Source: Buchnera aphidicola (Melanaphis sacchari)
GTDB lineage: Bacteria > Pseudomonadota > Gammaproteobacteria > Enterobacterales > Enterobacteriaceae
Assembly (NCBI RefSeq): GCF_003096055.1
Contig: NZ_CP029161.1
Coordinates: 310,001-374,000 of the forward strand
Direction of reading: 5' to 3'
DNA length: 64,000 nt
The translations under genes were made by a program, and so were the position numbers. Under the pieces are notes generated by a model that was given only the letters and a program-made list of their open reading frames with translations, ran no database searches and was not told the DNA's origin. Shown piece after piece: positions 61,941 through 64,000 of the stretch. Numbering within the stretch: the first letter of the stretch is position 1; every line of letters begins with the position of its first letter.

Positions 61941-62070
61941 ATTTACATCATAATAATTTACATCATAATAATTTACATCATAATAATTTACATCATAATA
62001 ATTTACATCATAATAATTTACATCATAATAATTTACATCATAATAATTTACATCATAATAATTTACATTA
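61941..62070. repeat. 15-bp tandem repeat array between rpsB and map
   Basis: Seven exact copies of TAATAATTTACATCA (61951-62055), an eighth with one change (62056-62070) and a partial copy before them (61941-61950). It fills the middle of the 357-bp divergent region; the rest of that region is plain AT-rich sequence. Each adjacent pair of units offers TTTACA, 16 bp, CATAAT on the plus strand, resembling a sigma-70 promoter pointing to map. Confidence 0.97.
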
Positions 62071-62238
62071 TTTCTTAATAAAAGTAATAACTATTCTAAA
62101 ATGAGTTTTAATAAAAAGTGATAACAATAAATATTAAAAAAATATTTTAATCGAAAATTTTATTTAAATATTTAAAATCGTTCAATAAATGATAATAAAA
62201 ATACAACTTAAATTTTATTAAAAAAATTTGGCTAAAAT

Positions 62239-63027
62239 ATGATGAATTACACAATAAAAACAGAAACAGAAATAAAAAAAATGCGCAAATCTGGAAAATT
62301 AGCAGCAGAAGTGTTAGAAATGATTGAAAAATATGTTCAACCTGATGTAAGTACAGAAGAAATCAATAATATTTGTCATGATTTTATTAAAAAAAGAAAT
62401 GCTATCCCGGCATGTTTAGGATACCACGGTTTTCCAAAATCTGTTTGTATTTCTATAAATGATGTTGTATGTCACGGAATCCCAAGCAAAAAAGAAATAT
62501 TAAAAAAAGGAGATATAGTTAATATTGATGTTACTGTTATAAAAGACAACTATTTTGCAGATACTTCTAGAATGTTTTTCGTTGGAGAAACAAATCAATT
62601 GTGTAAAAAATTATGTAAAATTACTCAAGAAAGTTTATATGCATCACTTAATATTATAAAACCGAAAATACCATTTTATAAAATCGGTGAAATTATTCAA
62701 AATTACGTTGAAAAAAACAACTTTTCAATTGTTAGGGAATATTGTGGTCATGGTATCGGATCAAAATTTCATGAACCACCAAACGTGCTTCATTACAAAA
62801 GTTGTAATAATATTTTTTTCGAAAAGGGTATGATTTTTACAATAGAACCTATGGTTAATGCAGGTCATTCTGCTGTTGAATGCATGAAAGATGGTTGGAC
62901 TGTGCGAACAAAAGATCGTTCTTTATCTGCACAATATGAACATACTATATTAGTAACAGAAGAAGGGTGCGATGTTTTAACATGGCAAAAAAATGAAAAA
63001 ATACCTTCAAAATTTATTAATAGGTAA
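62239..63027 (+). CDS. map: Methionine aminopeptidase Map
   Basis: Removes N-terminal methionine from new proteins; dinuclear metal enzyme. It has 262 residues (E. coli 264). Metal ligands are in NIDVTVIKDNYFADTSRMF (two aspartates), REYCGHGIGSKFHEPP (His), FTIEPMVNAG (Glu) and YEHTILVTEEG (Glu). Two ATG codons are adjacent (62239, 62242); the second aligns best with E. coli. Divergent from rpsB as in E. coli. glnD, normally between map and dapD, is deleted. Confidence 0.97.
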   Translation: MMNYTIKTETEIKKMRKSGKLAAEVLEMIEKYVQPDVSTEEINNICHDFIKKRNAIPACLGYHGFPKSVCISINDVVCHGIPSKKEILKKGDIVNIDVTVIKDNYFADTSRMFFVGETNQLCKKLCKITQESLYASLNIIKPKIPFYKIGEIIQNYVEKNNFSIVREYCGHGIGSKFHEPPNVLHYKSCNNIFFEKGMIFTIEPMVNAGHSAVECMKDGWTVRTKDRSLSAQYEHTILVTEEGCDVLTWQKNEKIPSKFINR

Positions 63028-63090
63028 ATTATTAAAAAATTTTTTTTTATTTATTTAAAAAATTAAATAAAACTACAGAGTAATTTAAAT

Positions 63091-63915
63091 ATGAAGAAAT
63101 TTAAAGAAATTATTGAAAATTTTTATTCCAAAAAAAATGAAGCCAATATTACAAAAATTGATAATCAAGTTCAAGAAACTATCTATCATATAATTCATCT
63201 TTTAAACATTGGGAAACTAAGAATTTCCGAAAAAAAAAATAATGTCTGGATTACTCATGAGTGGTTAAAAAAAGCAATTTTACTATACATGTATTTTAAA
63301 AAAAATAAAATATTTTCAGGAAAATATAATAATTACTACGATAAAATACCTTTAAAATACCAGGAATATACAAAAGAACAATTTAAGAAAGAAGGTGTCA
63401 GAATTGTTCCCCCTGCTACTGTAAGATATGGTGCATTTATTAATTCAAATACTATTATTATGCCATCTTATATCAATATTGGTTCATATATAGATCAAGG
63501 AACAATGATAGACACTTGGGCCACTGTAGGATCCTGCGCTCAAATTGGAAAAAACGTTCATTTGTCGGGAGGAGCTGGTATTGGTGGAGTTTTAGAACCT
63601 TTACAAAATAATCCTACAATTATCGAGGATAATTGTTTTATTGGTGCGCGTTCTGAGATAGTAGAAGGAGTTATTATAGAACAAGGCTCAGTAATTTCTA
63701 TGGGAGTTTTTATTGGAAAAAGTACAAAAATTTATGATAGAGAAACAGGAGAAATTTTTTATGGAAAAGTTCCAGCTAATTCTGTAGTAGTTTCTGGAAG
63801 CTTGCCATCAGAAAATAAAAAATATAGTCTTTATGCGGCAATTATCGTTAAAAAAGTTGATTCTAAAACACTCAAGAAAGTCGAAATTAACCAATTATTA
63901 CGTAATATTAAATAA
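63091..63915 (+). CDS. dapD: Tetrahydrodipicolinate succinylase DapD
   Basis: Succinyl-CoA dependent step of lysine and diaminopimelate synthesis. It has 274 residues, the E. coli length. The left-handed hexapeptide-repeat helix covers about residues 105-235 ([45 protein letters not shown]). Lysine supply is a known Buchnera service to the aphid. A terminator follows 9 bp after the stop. Confidence 0.98.
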   Translation: MKKFKEIIENFYSKKNEANITKIDNQVQETIYHIIHLLNIGKLRISEKKNNVWITHEWLKKAILLYMYFKKNKIFSGKYNNYYDKIPLKYQEYTKEQFKKEGVRIVPPATVRYGAFINSNTIIMPSYINIGSYIDQGTMIDTWATVGSCAQIGKNVHLSGGAGIGGVLEPLQNNPTIIEDNCFIGARSEIVEGVIIEQGSVISMGVFIGKSTKIYDRETGEIFYGKVPANSVVVSGSLPSENKKYSLYAAIIVKKVDSKTLKKVEINQLLRNIK

Positions 63916-63923
63916 AATAAAAA

Positions 63924-63941
63924 CCGCCCTTATTTGGGCGG
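63924..63941 (+). terminator. Rho-independent terminator after dapD
   Basis: CCGCCC (63924-63929), loop TTATTT, GGGCGG (63936-63941), followed within 8 nt by a T6 run. Six G-C pairs in such AT-rich DNA make this the clearest intrinsic terminator in the window. I see no gene in the remaining 59 bp. Confidence 0.85.
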
Positions 63942-64000
63942 ATATAAAATTTTTTAAACTTTTTATTCGCTTACTAAATAAATATTATTATTTCCACGTT

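Noticed and set aside
61941-62070. Possible CRISPR array
   Set aside because: Units are 15 bp and directly abutting with no spacers, and no cas gene is near. It is a simple tandem repeat.

Overview
This window is chromosome from Buchnera aphidicola, the primary endosymbiont of aphids. The evidence is a very AT-rich sequence with enterobacterial genes in E. coli-like blocks, single-gene gaps where E. coli neighbours have been deleted, a 16S rRNA operon that carries tRNA-Ile and tRNA-Ala but no 23S or 5S, and a trp operon that lacks trpE and trpG. I see no mobile element, prophage, CRISPR array or defence system.

Layout. 1-2351: biotin genes (bioA, cut by the window edge, divergent from bioB-bioD; bioF and bioC absent). 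2371-7239: glyA, hisS, ispG, rlmN on the minus strand. 7476-12011: suhB, a 1 kb gene-free spacer, sohB, rluB and a frame-broken EamA/DMT transporter. 12228-20212: trpD-trpCF-trpB-trpA, then yciC, yciB, yciA and cls. 20421-30542: a long minus-strand run (ribA, pyrF, lipA, lipB, ychE, rnb, fabI, emtA, purB, mnmA). 30774-35674: lepA-lepB-rnc-era-acpS. 35677-41143: tadA, smpB, rnfH, grpE, gpt, gmhA, tRNA-Asp, dnaQ, rnhA, gloB, tRNA-Ala. 41156-42985: tRNA-Ile, 16S rRNA and its promoter. 43093-50060: argS, flhA, flhB, proS. 50095-61881: dnaE, fabZ, bamA, uppS, dxr, frr, pyrH, tsf, rpsB, which is the E. coli order stripped of cdsA, rseP, skp, lpxD, lpxA, lpxB and rnhB. 62239-63941: map, dapD and an intrinsic terminator.

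The genes describe a reduced cell that still makes tryptophan, contributes to lysine, biotin and lipoate synthesis, and keeps core translation, replication and export functions. It has lost most lipid A synthesis here while keeping BamA and the flagellar export proteins FlhA and FlhB.

The most notable signal is a recurring lesion. Five genes (rlmN, the DMT transporter, emtA, lepB, smpB) are intact except for a frame break located exactly in a run of 10-12 adenines of the coding strand. This fits the published idea that Buchnera tolerates poly(A) frameshifts through transcriptional slippage, although homopolymer sequencing error must be excluded. Second, two proteins tied to rRNA production have unusual sites: SuhB has lost most of its metal ligands, and RNase III has Asn at the catalytic position Asp114. 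The boxA-like leader and the 25-nt stem around pre-16S rRNA are nevertheless preserved. Third, a 15-bp tandem repeat fills the divergent rpsB/map promoter region. I did not find a wholly new biological system.
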